The notes beneath the pieces are model-generated. The model made no database searches. It was not told the DNA's origin and saw only the letters and a list, made by a program, of their open reading frames with translations. The position numbers and the translations under genes were made by a program. From Oxalobacter sp. (GTDB taxonomy: Bacteria > Pseudomonadota > Gammaproteobacteria > Burkholderiales > Burkholderiaceae_D), in NCBI GenBank assembly GCA_016291665.1, contig JAEEYE010000005.1:49479-113478 (forward strand): DNA of 64,000 bases, written 5' to 3'. Shown piece after piece: positions 1-10,572 of this stretch. Within the stretch, counting starts at the first letter, position 1. Each line of letters starts with the position of its first letter.

Positions 1-1136
1 CTGCTTGGGAGATGATCCGTTTTTCCGTGAACATCATGCGAGGTTGCTTTGGGGGGTGTACTTTCTGCTCGATTACCGAGCATGAGGGACGGATTATCCA
101 GAGTCGTTCTGAAGATTCCATCATCCGTGAAATTGAAGAAATCCGAGATAAAGTCGACGGGTTTACTGGGTTTATTTCTGATCTGGGAGGACCAACAGCC
201 AATATGTACCGTTTGGGATGCAAGAATCCCAAAGTGCAGGCAGTCTGCCGCCGATTGTCATGCGTTTATCCTTCAATATGTAAGAATTTAAATACTGATC
301 ATGAACCACTGATTCATTTGTATCGTCGAGCGCGGGCGGTTCCTGGGGTGAAACGGATTTTCATTGGGTCAGGCGTACGGTATGACTTGGCGGTGTGTTC
401 GCCAGAATATGTCCGCGAGTTGGTGACCCATCATGTAGGAGGGTTGTTGAAGATTGCACCTGAGCATACCGAACCCAATGTACTCTCAAAGATGATGAAA
501 CCTGGCATTGGTACATACGATGCCTTTAAGCGCTTGTTTGACAAGTATTCTCGTGAGGCAGGCAAGGAACAGTACTTGGTACCGTATTTCATTGCAGCAC
601 ATCCTGGCGCGACCGATGAAGATATGCTGAATTTGGCACTGTGGCTTAAGCAGCATGATTTCAGACCAGACCAGGTGCAGACATTTATGCCGACCCCAAT
701 GGCTTTGGCATCTACGATGTACTACTCGGAACGCAATCCGCTGGAGCCTGTGTCTTACGATTCAGAAAGGGTCGAGACGGCTCGGAAAGGACAGGTGCGT
801 CGTTTGCATAAGGCTTTTTTACGCTACCACGATCCTGAGAATTGGCAATTATTGCGGACGTGGTTGCGCCAGCACGGTCATAGTAACCTGATTGGTACCG
901 GGCCGGATGCGTTGATACCACCTTGGAAGTCTGCGCCAGCTAAAGGACCTCGGTTTCCGGCTGGCAAGCCAGCTTTAGGAAAGAGCCAGATAAAAACGTC
1001 GTCAACTAAAACAGGTAAGTCCTTTGACCAGTCTCGTAAGTCTGGAAGGCGAGGGACTGGTCGTAGTGATGAACTGACGCAACGTGATCCTCGGGCTATT
1101 CGTAAAGGGAGTGTTTCACTGAAAGGGCGTCGATAA
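1..1136 (+). CDS. ygiQ: YgiQ family radical SAM protein, 3' part
   Basis: Partial gene: the reading frame is already open at the left edge (codons A-W-E precede the first ATG at 12), so the track start is internal. The radical SAM cluster motif CX3CX2C is visible as CFGGCTFC, followed by SITEHEGR, which matches the UPF0313/YgiQ family closely. Family members are about 700-750 aa, so roughly the N-terminal half lies outside. The iron-sulfur cluster would bind S-adenosylmethionine and start radical chemistry; the physiological substrate of YgiQ is unknown. The last 70 residues are a low-complexity basic Lys/Ser/Gly tail, probably disordered. Family assignment is firm; function is not. Confidence 0.93.
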   Translation, partial: AWEMIRFSVNIMRGCFGGCTFCSITEHEGRIIQSRSEDSIIREIEEIRDKVDGFTGFISDLGGPTANMYRLGCKNPKVQAVCRRLSCVYPSICKNLNTDHEPLIHLYRRARAVPGVKRIFIGSGVRYDLAVCSPEYVRELVTHHVGGLLKIAPEHTEPNVLSKMMKPGIGTYDAFKRLFDKYSREAGKEQYLVPYFIAAHPGATDEDMLNLALWLKQHDFRPDQVQTFMPTPMALASTMYYSERNPLEPVSYDSERVETARKGQVRRLHKAFLRYHDPENWQLLRTWLRQHGHSNLIGTGPDALIPPWKSAPAKGPRFPAGKPALGKSQIKTSSTKTGKSFDQSRKSGRRGTGRSDELTQRDPRAIRKGSVSLKGRR

Positions 1137-1286
1137 CGGAAGTTTGGCTATGTCCTTGCATTTCAGCCTGGAATTTTTGCGTTTTTGGGTTTATCTTGCA
1201 AAGGCTTTTCTTTAAGATTAGGGGCAGTGCTTAGCGGTCTGAGAAAGATCGTTATGCAGGACGCCAAAAAGGAAGGACGGAAAGCG

Positions 1287-4200
1287 ATGGAGAATCAGAA
1301 TCAAGTTCCAACGGAGGGTTCCCCAGAAGAACCGGAAAAAAAACCGGACTTTGTTAGTAGGGCCAAAGAGGCGCTTCGTCGGCGTTGGGTCAAATGGACA
1401 GCTATCGGAATCGGTGGCTTCATCGTTTTTTGGTGTGTGTTTGGTTTTTTGGCGTTGCCAGGCATCATCAAATCTAAGGCACAGGATTTTGTCGCAGAAA
1501 AGTTCCATCGGACAATCGACTTTAAGGATGTGTCCTTCAATCCGTTGACATTGACCCTCACGATGGAGGGATTGCATCTTTCAGAGCCCAATAGTAAGGA
1601 AGATTTTGTTTCTTTTGACAGGTTGATGGTCAATCTGTCTTCTGAATCCATTTTCCGCTTGGCACCCGTCATTGAAGAGCTTGAACTGGAAAAACCGGTT
1701 GTCCATTTAATCCGAACCGAAAAGAACCATTACAACTTCGATGACTTCATTGCGTTCGCCTTAAAACCAGAAAAGGATAAGAAACCAACTTATTTCTCAG
1801 TTAATAATATCCAGATTAAGAACGGTACGATTACTTTTGATGATCGGCCAAAAGGAAAGGATCATGTCATTGATACCTTGAACCTATCTATCCCATTTAT
1901 CTCAAATATTCCATCCAAGGTCGATATCTTTGTTGACCTTGCATTGAGTGCTAATGTGAACCACGAGAAGTTTGAATTAGGGGGTAAGGCGCGAGCGTTC
2001 TCAAAAGACAAGGATGGTAATGTTCATATCAAGCTTGAAGCTTTGAAACTCCTTTCTTACATGGAGTATGTGCCGTTTAAGACAAACTTCAACCTGAAAG
2101 ACGGTAGGCTTGATACTGACCTGAAAGTGAGCTTTATCAAACCAGAAACAGGCGACATGGGGCTGACGGTCAGTGGTGATTTTGTATTGAATTCCCTTCT
2201 TGTCACTGAATTAAACGGTAAACCGGCAGTTAATTTGCCTCGTTTTGCTGTCACTCTGGATAAGAGCGATGTGTTGGCAGGCAACATCAACATTACAGAG
2301 ATTGCATTAAAGCAGCCTCAAATCAATTTGGGACGAAATACGGCCGGCCAATGGAATCTGGAACAGATGGCACAGCTGACACCGATTGCTGATGCAAATA
2401 GTGGTTATGATCCGGTTATTCCGAAGGATCCTGATGCCCAGGTAACACCAGCAACGGAGGAGACGGCGTTGGCTTCGGAGGATTCTTCTTCCAGTGCGTT
2501 GGTTATTGGTTTGAAGAAATTGGCCATTGAAGAAGGTGTGATTAAAGTCGATGATGGTTTGAAGCAGGTACCATCTGATTTTGTGCTGAAGAATTTTGGG
2601 CTCCAGATTGACGATGTGACGGTCAATTTGAGTGAAAAGAATGCGACAGTTGGTAATGTTTTTTCAGAAGGTGCCCGCATCCAGTTTGCAATGAAATTGT
2701 TGCCTTCTGCAAAAAACGTCCAGCAGAAAGCTAAGACGGTTGTTCGTCAGGCGGCTGCTCAAGCAGCAGGGGGGAGCTTCGGATTTTTGGTTGATCGGAT
2801 TGAACTGAAGAATTGGGGCATTACCTTTCAGAACACGTTGGTGGGTAAGAAAGTCACAACCCAGGTGGATAACCTGAATGTTACCGTAGAGAAACTCTCC
2901 AGTGACTTCACAAAACCAGCGCCGGTGACAGTGAGCGCTAAGGTTAATAAGCGTGGTTCGTTGGACGTCAAGGGTACCGTGGCTCCATCGCCGCTTAAGG
3001 CTGATGTGAACCTGAACATCAAGGATGTGGATATCACTTTCATCCAGCCATTTATTGATGAAAAGGTCAATATGGCGTTAAGGCGTGCAGACCTGTCAGT
3101 GCAGGGGCGTGCACAGGTATCCAAGATGGGAGATAGCCTGAAAGGGACTTTTGCTGGTAATGCCGCAATCAACCGGCTGGTTACCATTGACCAGATGACG
3201 AAGGAACCGTTCGTCGATTGGAATGTCTTGAAGTTGCAAGGTATCAAGGCCAACTTGGAACCACTGAATGTCGTGGTCGATCATGTAATGCTGGATCAGT
3301 TCTTTGCTCGTGTCATTCTGCGTGAAAACGGGGTGCTGAACATCCATGACATCTTAAGGAGTAAAGCAGGCGGTCGTCGTAGTCTGACCAGAAGTGACGA
3401 AGGCTTGCCGTTTGATAAGGCAGAAGAGGGTGTCAAACCATCTGAAGGTACTCCGCAACCTGAAGCACAGAGTGCAGAAGTTGCTCAGGCTGATGCTGAA
3501 AAACCAGTTGCTGAGGATGCAACCAAGACGCCGCCGATTTCGGCCTTAGGCGCAAAAGAGCCGCATGATGTGGCGCCGGACGAAGTCGCACCAGAAGAGA
3601 CCACCACCTTTGCTCCAGCGCAGGATGAACCTCCTCCTAACTACTCACTAGCTGTACGGAAGTTCACGTTGACTAATGGTCGAGTACGCTTTACCGATAA
3701 CTTCATCCGTCCGCATTACACTGCAAATCTGATGAATTTAAACGGTAAGGTAGAACATATTTCCACGAGTCCGGATACACGCTCGCATATTGAAATCCAT
3801 GGTAAGGTCAATGGGGCACCACTGAAAATCACAGGTGCAGCCAACTTGTTAAGTCAGAAGCTTTCGCTGGATATCAAGGCGTCTGTCAAGGGGATGGAAC
3901 TTTCGCAATTCAGTTCTTACTCGGGTAAGTATATTGGATATGGCATTGCTAAAGGGAAGCTCTCCTTTGACGTGGCTTATAAGATTGAAGACCGTAAGCT
4001 TAAAGCAGAAAACCAGTTAATTTTGGATCAGCTGACTTTGGGTAAAGAAGTTGAAAGTCCTGATGCTCTCAAACTACCTGTGCGCTTAGCGTTGGCGTTG
4101 CTTAAAGACCGTAATGGCGTTATTGACCTGAACCTTCCGATTGGCGGATCACTGGATGACCCGCAATTCTCAATAGGCGGTATTGTCATCAAGGTGATTG

Positions 4201-4808
4201 TCAATGTTTTGACGAAGGCAGTGACAGCGCCATTTAACCTGTTGGCTTCACTCATTGGTGGTAGCGATGTCGAGCTCTCGTACTTGCCATTTGATCCAGG
4301 CGTTTCGTCCATTACCGATAAGGAGACGAAGGTACTGGAATCTTTGACGAAAGCCTTGAATGAACGGCCTGCTCTGCAACTTGAGATTACCGGTAAATAT
4401 GATCCTGAAGTCGATGCTATCGGATTAGGCAAACAGCGCATCCTCCGAAAGATGCGTGAAATGAAGCGCAAAGAAACGGGCTTACCTGAAACAGAGAAGG
4501 TCAGCATCAGCGATTCTGAATATGCCGATAAACTTAAGCAGATTTACAAGAGTGAGAAATTCGACAAACCGTCCAATTGGATAGGTATGGATAAATCTTT
4601 GCCAACCGCCGAGATGGAACAGTTGCTTTCCAAGCATTATGCGAAGTCGGTTACTGAAGATGACCTTTTGAAGCTGGCCAATCGCCGTGGGCTGGTTGTT
4701 AAGGAATGGTTGCTTGAAAAAGGCAAGATTCCTGATGGTCGGTTGTATGTCCTCCAGAGTGAAAAGGGCACAGGTGGCGCTAACAAGGTTGACTTCTCGT
4801 TGCGCTGA
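1287..4808 (+). CDS. DUF748 domain-containing AsmA-like envelope protein
   Basis: Large protein of 1173 aa. The track starts at a TTG (1185), but ATG 1287 has a good ribosome site (ggaaggacgg) and gives a sensible N-terminus. It has a short charged cytoplasmic N-terminus, one membrane segment at about residues 37-57 (WTAIGIGGFIVFWCVFGFLAL), then a very long beta-rich periplasmic part with repeated motifs of the form L-x-V-x-L-x-x-I seen in DUF748/AsmA proteins. A Pro/Glu/Ala-rich linker near residues 700-780 separates two such parts. The C-terminal region (about 990 onward) includes a segment with the style of an OmpA-like fold (SITDKETKVLESLTKAL). AsmA-type proteins are thought to bridge or transport lipid between membranes; for DUF748 members this is inference. 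It stands alone, upstream of a convergent trmB. Confidence 0.88.
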   Translation: MENQNQVPTEGSPEEPEKKPDFVSRAKEALRRRWVKWTAIGIGGFIVFWCVFGFLALPGIIKSKAQDFVAEKFHRTIDFKDVSFNPLTLTLTMEGLHLSEPNSKEDFVSFDRLMVNLSSESIFRLAPVIEELELEKPVVHLIRTEKNHYNFDDFIAFALKPEKDKKPTYFSVNNIQIKNGTITFDDRPKGKDHVIDTLNLSIPFISNIPSKVDIFVDLALSANVNHEKFELGGKARAFSKDKDGNVHIKLEALKLLSYMEYVPFKTNFNLKDGRLDTDLKVSFIKPETGDMGLTVSGDFVLNSLLVTELNGKPAVNLPRFAVTLDKSDVLAGNINITEIALKQPQINLGRNTAGQWNLEQMAQLTPIADANSGYDPVIPKDPDAQVTPATEETALASEDSSSSALVIGLKKLAIEEGVIKVDDGLKQVPSDFVLKNFGLQIDDVTVNLSEKNATVGNVFSEGARIQFAMKLLPSAKNVQQKAKTVVRQAAAQAAGGSFGFLVDRIELKNWGITFQNTLVGKKVTTQVDNLNVTVEKLSSDFTKPAPVTVSAKVNKRGSLDVKGTVAPSPLKADVNLNIKDVDITFIQPFIDEKVNMALRRADLSVQGRAQVSKMGDSLKGTFAGNAAINRLVTIDQMTKEPFVDWNVLKLQGIKANLEPLNVVVDHVMLDQFFARVILRENGVLNIHDILRSKAGGRRSLTRSDEGLPFDKAEEGVKPSEGTPQPEAQSAEVAQADAEKPVAEDATKTPPISALGAKEPHDVAPDEVAPEETTTFAPAQDEPPPNYSLAVRKFTLTNGRVRFTDNFIRPHYTANLMNLNGKVEHISTSPDTRSHIEIHGKVNGAPLKITGAANLLSQKLSLDIKASVKGMELSQFSSYSGKYIGYGIAKGKLSFDVAYKIEDRKLKAENQLILDQLTLGKEVESPDALKLPVRLALALLKDRNGVIDLNLPIGGSLDDPQFSIGGIVIKVIVNVLTKAVTAPFNLLASLIGGSDVELSYLPFDPGVSSITDKETKVLESLTKALNERPALQLEITGKYDPEVDAIGLGKQRILRKMREMKRKETGLPETEKVSISDSEYADKLKQIYKSEKFDKPSNWIGMDKSLPTAEMEQLLSKHYAKSVTEDDLLKLANRRGLVVKEWLLEKGKIPDGRLYVLQSEKGTGGANKVDFSLR

Positions 4809-4823
4809 TTGAGAAGTTTTTTA

Positions 4824-4865
4824 CCCAGAGAGACGCCATGGGTTACCTCAGGCGTTTCTTCTGGG
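4824..4865. terminator. Convergent stem-loop between DUF748 gene and trmB
   Basis: An imperfect hairpin (cccaga...agacgcc pairing with ggcgttt...tctggg) lies in the 67-bp gap between two converging genes. There is no clean U-tract on either side in the right place, so this may be a Rho-assisted or bidirectional 3' end rather than a classical terminator. Confidence 0.4.
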
Positions 4866-4875
4866 GGGCAGGAGA

Positions 4876-5595
4876 TTACTTTTTCCGGAATACGAGATCC
4901 CAGACACCATGCCCTAGGCGCAGTCCCCGCTTTTCAAATTTGGTGACTGGGCGGTAGTCAGGACGTGGAGCGTAGCCGTTTGCTGTGTTTTCAAGCTGGG
5001 GTTCTGCGTTCAAGACGTCGAGCATCTGTTCGGCGTAGTTTTCCCAGTCGGTTGCACAATGTAGGTAAGCGCCGGGTTTGAGTTTTGTGCAGAGGAACTG
5101 TACGAATGGGGGTTGGATTAACCGGCGTTTCTGATGCCTTGCTTTGTGCCATGGGTCTGGAAAGAAAACATGAACACCAGCTAAGGAATTGTCTGGAATC
5201 ATGTTTTCCAAAACCTCGACGGCATCGTGCTGGATAATCCGGATGTTCTTGAGTCCTTTTTCGCCAATTAACTTTAAGAGTGCTCCAACCCCTGGAGTGT
5301 GTACTTCTACTCCTATGAAGTTGAGATGTGGGAGTGCTTCTGCAATAGTTGCGGTTGTTTCTCCCATACCAAAGCCGATTTCAAAGATGGTATCTGCCTG
5401 CCTGTCAAAGAGGGTGAGGTAGTCCAACTGTTTTTTTTCATATGGGACGCAAAAGCTGGGCCCCAATTCTTGGATGGCTCGTTCTTGTCCAGATGAAACG
5501 CGCCCCGTGCGGGTGACAAAACTGCGGATGCGGTGGACTTCTGGGTCATAGAACAAGGTTTTCCCGGCTTTGTTGGTCTGTAGCTGATCGGACAT
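4876..5595 (-). CDS. trmB: tRNA (guanine-N7-)-methyltransferase
   Basis: TrmB makes m7G46 in the variable loop of tRNAs using S-adenosylmethionine. The Rossmann SAM site is visible as [12 protein letters not shown], then NFIGVEVH and the characteristic [15 protein letters not shown] with the catalytic Asp. The C-terminal [17 protein letters not shown] is a family signature. The track ORF of 286 aa is too long: its first 47 residues ([19 protein letters not shown]) are a translation of the adjacent tRNA-Leu gene. The start at MSDQLQTNK gives 239 aa, the family's normal size. It lies downstream of tRNA-Leu on the same strand, separated by a terminator. Confidence 0.95.
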   Translation of the reverse strand: MSDQLQTNKAGKTLFYDPEVHRIRSFVTRTGRVSSGQERAIQELGPSFCVPYEKKQLDYLTLFDRQADTIFEIGFGMGETTATIAEALPHLNFIGVEVHTPGVGALLKLIGEKGLKNIRIIQHDAVEVLENMIPDNSLAGVHVFFPDPWHKARHQKRRLIQPPFVQFLCTKLKPGAYLHCATDWENYAEQMLDVLNAEPQLENTANGYAPRPDYRPVTKFEKRGLRLGHGVWDLVFRKK

Positions 5596-5618
5596 AGCTT
5601 TGGCAGGATGTAGATAAT

Positions 5619-5640
5619 AAAAAACCCGCCTGAAGCGGGT
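5619..5640 (-). terminator. Intrinsic terminator after tRNA-Leu
   Basis: On the minus strand ACCCGC-TTCAG-GCGGGT is followed by a run of six T. It begins 17 nt after the tRNA-Leu CCA end and is a classical Rho-independent terminator. Confidence 0.85.
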
Positions 5641-5657
5641 CAATTCTGCGGATTTTT

Positions 5658-5742
5658 TGGTGCCCACGGAGGGATTTGAACCCCCACACCTCGCGGCACA
5701 TGGACCTGAACCATGCGCGTCTACCAATTCCGCCACGTGGGC
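5658..5742 (-). tRNA. tRNA-Leu (CAG)
   Basis: Reads GCCCACGTGGCGGAATTGGTAGA... on the minus strand, with an acceptor stem GCCCACG/CGTGGGC, anticodon loop TTCAGGT (anticodon CAG, reading CUG), a long class II variable arm, T-arm GGTTCAAATCC and an encoded CCA. It is 85 nt long. Several track ORFs across it (4876..5736 N-terminus, 5546..5764) are spurious translations of the tRNA. Confidence 0.97.
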
Positions 5743-5778
5743 TTTCCGATTTCAGTGCAAGCACCGAAAGAGACGCTC

Positions 5779-5806
5779 ATTATAATGGTCTTTTAGAGTT
5801 TGTCAA
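5779..5806 (-). promoter_or_regulatory. Sigma-70 promoter of tRNA-Leu
   Basis: On the minus strand a perfect TTGACA (5801-5806) and a perfect TATAAT (5779-5784) are separated by 16 bp. The expected start site is about 30 nt upstream of the mature tRNA 5' end. Confidence 0.85.
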
Positions 5807-5888
5807 ATCTCTTGCAGAAACTGTGAAAAAAAAGCATCATGTTGCTGTTATTGGATAATCCTTTCCTTTTGCTGCTAGCGGAGCCCAT

Positions 5889-8189
5889 ATGATGAAACAG
5901 TATGCCTATCCCATTCCCAGCCGCGCCGAAATCCTTGAAACACTTTATGGGGCAACGCGGGGGTATGGTGTTAAAAGGCTTGCCAAAGAACTGCATGTTA
6001 AGACAACAGAGTTTACGGGCTTTTTAAAACGGTTGGATGCGATGGTGCGTGACGGGCAACTGACCCAGGATGCTAAGGGAGCCTATAAGGTCAATACGTC
6101 TGCTGAGTTTATCCCAGGGTACGTACAGGGGCATCCAGATGGCTATGGCTATTTAATCCGTGATGATGGTGAAGAGCCGGTTTACTTGAGTGAACGTGAA
6201 ATATTCAAGGTCATGCCGAATGACCGTGTGGATGTGCGTATTACGGGGTACGACAAGAAAGGGCGCCCAGAAGGTACCATTGTAATGGTCACGTCCCGAT
6301 CAACGACACATGTCGTTGGTCGGCTTTCTCGAGTTGGTGGAAGTTGGCAGGTCACGCCAGAAGATCAGCGTATTGCGCATGAAATTTTGTTGGAAGGCAA
6401 ACCAGGCAAAGCAAAGGAAGGGCAGTATGTCAATGTGGAGTTGACGGAACAGCCAACCCGTTATGGACCGCCCAAGGGAAAGATTGTTGAAGTTTTGGGC
6501 AATCGAGAAGATTCAGGTGTTGAAATCGAGATTGCTGTGCGTCGGTTCGGCTTGCCTTATCTCTTTTCGCCTGGTGCAACGCAGGAAGCAGATTCTTTGC
6601 CAGAAACGGTTTTACCGGAAGAGATTAAGGGGCGTATTGATCTGCGTGATATACCGTTGGTTACCATTGATGGGGAAGATGCGCGTGACTTTGATGATGC
6701 TGTTTTCTGTACACCGGTTACAGTCGATGGCTCTGAGGGATACCGTTTGATTGTTGCTATTGCCGATGTAAGCCATTACGTTAAACCAGGCTCATGTTTG
6801 GATGACGATGCACTTTCAAGGGCAACGTCTGCGTATTTTCCGCGGCGCGTCATACCGATGCTTCCTGAAAAACTCTCCAATGGTATCTGTTCATTGAATC
6901 CGGATGTTGACCGTCTCGTGATGGTTTGTGATGCCGTTGTCAATACAGAAGGTGATGTCACTGCTTACCAGTTTTATCCAGCGGTGATGCATTCGGCGGC
7001 TAGGTTGACCTATACCGAGGTCTATGCGATTTTGACCAACCCAGTTGGTGCGGAAGCTACCCAGCGCAAGGCTTTAGTGCCGCACCTAAATGACCTGTAT
7101 GCACTTTACAAGGTGTTGGAAAAGGGACGGAAGCGTCGCGGTGCGATTGACTTTGAAACGGTCGAAACGGAAATAATCTGCAATGAGGACGGTAAGATTG
7201 AAAAAATCTTGCCCAGGGAGCGCAATGATGCGCATAAACTCATTGAAGAGTGCATGCTTGTTGCTAATGTCTGTGCGGCACAGTTTGTCGAGCACCATCA
7301 ACGAATAGGGCTTTACCGTATCCATGCGAAACCCTCTTTAGAAAAACTTCAAAATGTCCGCGGTTATCTGGCTTTATCAGGCATTACGTTAGGCGGCGGC
7401 GAGTCGCCGATGCCGGCTGATTATGCAAAAGTCCTTGAGCAGGTCGCAGGACGGCCTGATGAAATGATTTTGCAGACGATGCTTTTGCGTTCTATGCAGC
7501 AAGCGGTGTATTCGCCGAGTAATATCGGGCATTTTGGCCTTGCATTTGACGCCTATATGCATTTTACCAGTCCCATTAGACGTTACCCAGATTTGTTAAC
7601 GCATCGGGTGATTAGGGCGATTCTGGCTGGAGAAAAATATGTGCCGAAGGGAATTGATCCTAAGAAACTCAACCTGGATGTTCCTGTAGCCATGCGCCAG
7701 CAGGTCTGGCAGCCTGCTGGGCTTGGGAAACGTTCCGGGAAACCAGACCGTGAACAGATGGTATGGGGAATGTTGGGGGTTCATTGTTCGGCTAATGAGC
7801 GCCGTGCGGATGAAGCGTCTCGTGATGTGGAACAGTGGCTGAAGTGCTGGTATATGCACGATAAGTTGGGTGAAGATTTTGATGGCATCATCTCAAGCGT
7901 GACAAGTTTTGGGATATTTGTCCAGTTGAAAGATTTTTATGTCGAAGGGCTGGTGCACGTCACTGACTTGGGGTCTGACTATTACCACTATAACGATGTC
8001 CGACGAGAATTGCGTGGAGAGGATAGTGATGTAACGTTTGGTTTAGGGGACAGCGTCAAGGTTCGGCTTGCTCGGGTTGATATGGATGCGCGCCAGATTG
8101 ACTTTGTTCTTATAGAAGCGCCGACGTCGCGTAAGCGTTCCAAAAGGGCGTCGAAAGGCAAGGGCGTATCTTCAGGGCAGTCTGAGTGA
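5889..8189 (+). CDS. rnr: Ribonuclease R
   Basis: A 3'-5' processive exoribonuclease (766 aa) that degrades structured RNA. It has an N-terminal winged-helix/cold-shock region, an RNB catalytic domain starting near residue 255 with the metal-binding motif [12 protein letters not shown], the RNB signature [12 protein letters not shown], and a C-terminal S1 domain near residues 660-740 ([16 protein letters not shown]). A Lys/Arg/Ser-rich tail ([13 protein letters not shown]) ends the protein, as in many RNase R proteins. A ggag precedes tandem ATGs at 5889 and 5892; either may be used. rlmB follows immediately, so the two are probably cotranscribed. Confidence 0.97.
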   Translation: MMKQYAYPIPSRAEILETLYGATRGYGVKRLAKELHVKTTEFTGFLKRLDAMVRDGQLTQDAKGAYKVNTSAEFIPGYVQGHPDGYGYLIRDDGEEPVYLSEREIFKVMPNDRVDVRITGYDKKGRPEGTIVMVTSRSTTHVVGRLSRVGGSWQVTPEDQRIAHEILLEGKPGKAKEGQYVNVELTEQPTRYGPPKGKIVEVLGNREDSGVEIEIAVRRFGLPYLFSPGATQEADSLPETVLPEEIKGRIDLRDIPLVTIDGEDARDFDDAVFCTPVTVDGSEGYRLIVAIADVSHYVKPGSCLDDDALSRATSAYFPRRVIPMLPEKLSNGICSLNPDVDRLVMVCDAVVNTEGDVTAYQFYPAVMHSAARLTYTEVYAILTNPVGAEATQRKALVPHLNDLYALYKVLEKGRKRRGAIDFETVETEIICNEDGKIEKILPRERNDAHKLIEECMLVANVCAAQFVEHHQRIGLYRIHAKPSLEKLQNVRGYLALSGITLGGGESPMPADYAKVLEQVAGRPDEMILQTMLLRSMQQAVYSPSNIGHFGLAFDAYMHFTSPIRRYPDLLTHRVIRAILAGEKYVPKGIDPKKLNLDVPVAMRQQVWQPAGLGKRSGKPDREQMVWGMLGVHCSANERRADEASRDVEQWLKCWYMHDKLGEDFDGIISSVTSFGIFVQLKDFYVEGLVHVTDLGSDYYHYNDVRRELRGEDSDVTFGLGDSVKVRLARVDMDARQIDFVLIEAPTSRKRSKRASKGKGVSSGQSE

Positions 8190-8197
8190 AGGAAATT

Positions 8198-8935
8198 ATG
8201 AAACATAAAGCAGTTTTTGGTTTTCATGCGGTCACTTCCCGGATCCGCCATGAGGCATCTTCGGTTGAGATGATTTATGTAGATGGTACACGTAATGACC
8301 GACGGATGCAGGATTTACTGGCGCTAGCAAAATCCTTTAGTGTACGCATCATTCAATCAGACAGTACGCGTCTGGATAAATTGTGTGGAACACGGCGTCA
8401 TCAAGGCGTTGTGGCGATGGCTGAACCTTTGTCTTTGGCTAGGAACCTAGATGAATTGCTCGATGCCATTTCAGGGACACCTTTATTGTTAGTGTTGGAT
8501 GGCATTACGGATCCCCATAATTTGGGGGCGTGTCTCCGTGTTGCCGACAGTGTGGGCGCACATGCAGTGATTGCGCCAAAAGACCGCTCAGTTGGTATCA
8601 ATGCAACAGTTGAGAAAGTGGCCAGTGGAGCTGCGCAGACTGTTCCTTATATTCCAGTGACGAACTTAGCTCGAGCGTTGCGTCAGTTGAAAGAACGTGG
8701 TATCTGGGTTGTTGGGACGTCGGATGCTGCGACTAAAAGTCTCTACGATGTTGACTATACGGTGCCGACTGCCTTTGTGATGGGGGCTGAAGGATCTGGC
8801 ATGCGGCGTTTGACCCAGGAAGTGTGCGATGAATTGGTGGTCATCCCGATGATGGGGAGTGTTGAGAGTCTTAATATCTCGGTTGCATCGGGTGTTTGCC
8901 TCTACGAGGCAAGGCGTCAGCGGTTAAAGGGCTAG
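8198..8935 (+). CDS. rlmB: 23S rRNA (guanosine-2'-O-)-methyltransferase RlmB
   Basis: SpoU/SPOUT methyltransferase that 2'-O-methylates G2251 in the 23S rRNA P-loop. The N-terminal substrate-binding domain starts [12 protein letters not shown]. The three SpoU motifs are clear: [33 protein letters not shown] and [16 protein letters not shown], which make the trefoil knot. The track start (GTG 8186) overlaps the rnr stop; the ATG at 8198 with an aaggaa ribosome site is better and gives 245 aa. It lies in the conserved rnr-rlmB pair. Confidence 0.96.
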   Translation: MKHKAVFGFHAVTSRIRHEASSVEMIYVDGTRNDRRMQDLLALAKSFSVRIIQSDSTRLDKLCGTRRHQGVVAMAEPLSLARNLDELLDAISGTPLLLVLDGITDPHNLGACLRVADSVGAHAVIAPKDRSVGINATVEKVASGAAQTVPYIPVTNLARALRQLKERGIWVVGTSDAATKSLYDVDYTVPTAFVMGAEGSGMRRLTQEVCDELVVIPMMGSVESLNISVASGVCLYEARRQRLKG

Positions 8936-9013
8936 GTTCTATTGTTGTCCGTGGAAAAGTGTTTTTTCGTGCAGGATTCTGCGGAAACGGTTATCATCAC
9001 GAACCATTATTTG

Positions 9014-9784
9014 ATGCGCTTTTTCAAAATGGGCCGCTTCAGGGAAGAAATCAAAAGCATTATGGAACGCGATCCTGCTGCACGTAGCGGCTGGGAGATA
9101 GTGACGTGCTATCCAGGTTTCCAGGCATTGGCAGTCCATCGCTTGTCTCATTGGCTTTGGAACCATAAGTTAAAGTGGTTTTCCCGTTTTATTTCGCATT
9201 TAGCCCGTATTTTTACAGGTATTGAAATCCATCCGGCTGCTGTTATTGGCCGCCGGGTATTCATCGATCATGGTTGCGGTGTTGTGATTGGTGAGACGGC
9301 AGAAGTAGGAGATGACTGCACTATCTACCAAGGGGTCACGCTAGGTGGCACATCCCTGACTAAAGGGAAAAAGCGCCATCCGACTTTGGGTAATGGTGTT
9401 ATCTGTGGTGCTAATGCGCAGATTCTTGGCAGTTTTACGGTGGGTGATGGTGCAAAGGTTGGTTCTAATGCGGTTGTTGTCCGTGAGGTGCCTCCCGGTG
9501 CGACGGCAGTTGGCAACCCCGCCCGCATTATTCTAAAAGAAGACCCGAAAGATTCTGCTAAAGCGGATGCTGCAACTAGGCTCTTTAATTCTTATGGCAT
9601 TACGGCCAATGAGGATGATCCTCTGATTAAAGCATTGCATGGGTTGATCAACAACAATGCAGCGCAGGAGCGGCGTATCCAGCAATTGACCGATGCTTTG
9701 GAGAAGGCAGGTATTGCCGTTGAAGCGGCTGATGAAGAAGGTGGAACGCTCAGTACTGAGCAACTCAACCGCCTAATGGAGTGA
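9014..9784 (+). CDS. cysE: Serine O-acetyltransferase
   Basis: CysE transfers acetyl from acetyl-CoA to L-serine, the first committed step of cysteine synthesis. After an alpha-helical N-terminus (REEIKSIMERDPAARSGWE) the left-handed beta-helix of hexapeptide repeats runs from about residue 70 to 190 (IEIHPAAVIG, VFIDHGCGVVIGETA, IYQGVTLGG), with the catalytic His in DHGCGVV. The C-terminal extension to 256 aa is typical of the beta/alpha-proteobacterial long form. The track TTG start (8942) gives an implausible leader; ATG 9014 is chosen, with ATG 9029 (MGRFREE) equally possible. No strong ribosome site is seen for either. Confidence 0.93.
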   Translation: MRFFKMGRFREEIKSIMERDPAARSGWEIVTCYPGFQALAVHRLSHWLWNHKLKWFSRFISHLARIFTGIEIHPAAVIGRRVFIDHGCGVVIGETAEVGDDCTIYQGVTLGGTSLTKGKKRHPTLGNGVICGANAQILGSFTVGDGAKVGSNAVVVREVPPGATAVGNPARIILKEDPKDSAKADAATRLFNSYGITANEDDPLIKALHGLINNNAAQERRIQQLTDALEKAGIAVEAADEEGGTLSTEQLNRLME

Positions 9785-9786
9785 TG

Positions 9787-10548
9787 TCAGAGCGCGTGCC
9801 TTGTAATGGCACCGTCGGCAGCCACAGAAAGCCAGTCTCCTCGTGGCATTTTCGGGTCATCTAAATCCCAGTCAGACAGTACAATCCGGCGTTTGATGCC
9901 ATCGGGCATTTCAATGGGGTGTTCGCCAGGGCGGTGCGTATGACCGTGGATTAAGACATCAGCATTTGTTTTCCTGAAAAGGTCTTTGACTGCATCTAGG
10001 TTCACATCCATGATTTTGGCAGACTTGGTCATTTTGCTTTTTGCGCTGTCCTTTCTGGCATTGGTGGCAATAGACTTTCGCTTTGAGAGAGGAACCAAAA
10101 GGAAGAAAAAGCGCCAGATGGGGTTTCTGACCTTGGCGCGGAATTTCATGTAGGCTTCATCGTCTGTGCACAGGGCGTCGCCGTGTGAAAAGGCAATCCG
10201 GGTGTTACCAGCAGTGAAGAGGCCGGGTTCTTCCAAGGCTGTGGCGCCGGTTGCTTTTAAGAATTTTTTACCAGTGAGGAAATCGCGGTTTCCACAGAGC
10301 CAATAAACGGCAGTACCACTGTCAGCTACTGCTTTGATGGCGTTGACGATACGCAACAAGTAGGCATCACCAGCCATAGCATCGTCGCCAACCCAGTATT
10401 GGAAAAGGTCGCCTAAGATATAAAGCCGTTCAGTTTGCCGGGCTTCATTTTCCAAGAAAGAAAGGAAAGCCCGCGTCGTTTCAGGTAGTTCTTCAGACAA
10501 ATGCAGGTCTGATAGGAAAACTGCTTTGAAACGGGCAGGCGCATCCAT
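9787..10548 (-). CDS. lpxH: UDP-2,3-diacylglucosamine diphosphatase LpxH
   Basis: Calcineurin-type metallophosphoesterase (253 aa) that hydrolyses UDP-2,3-diacylglucosamine to lipid X in lipid A synthesis, acting at the inner membrane's cytoplasmic face. Metal-ligand motifs are in order: FLSDLHLSE, GDLFQYWVGDD, CGNRDF, SHGDALCTDD and HGHTHRPGEHP. The length is family-typical. It is downstream of ppiB with a 24-bp gap on the same strand, so probably in one operon, and it ends 2 bp from the stop of the convergent cysE. Confidence 0.96.
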   Translation of the reverse strand: MDAPARFKAVFLSDLHLSEELPETTRAFLSFLENEARQTERLYILGDLFQYWVGDDAMAGDAYLLRIVNAIKAVADSGTAVYWLCGNRDFLTGKKFLKATGATALEEPGLFTAGNTRIAFSHGDALCTDDEAYMKFRAKVRNPIWRFFFLLVPLSKRKSIATNARKDSAKSKMTKSAKIMDVNLDAVKDLFRKTNADVLIHGHTHRPGEHPIEMPDGIKRRIVLSDWDLDDPKMPRGDWLSVAADGAITRHAL

Positions 10549-10572
10549 AGCAAAAAGTTGTTTGGTATCTGG

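Noticed and set aside
1185-1286. 34-codon N-terminal extension of the DUF748 protein from TTG
   Set aside because: No ribosome site, and the ATG at 1287 has a strong one and leads to a normal short cytoplasmic N-terminus.
4876-5736. 286-aa version of TrmB starting [12 protein letters not shown]
   Set aside because: The first 47 residues are a translation of the tRNA-Leu gene, a familiar artefact; the real start is at 5595.
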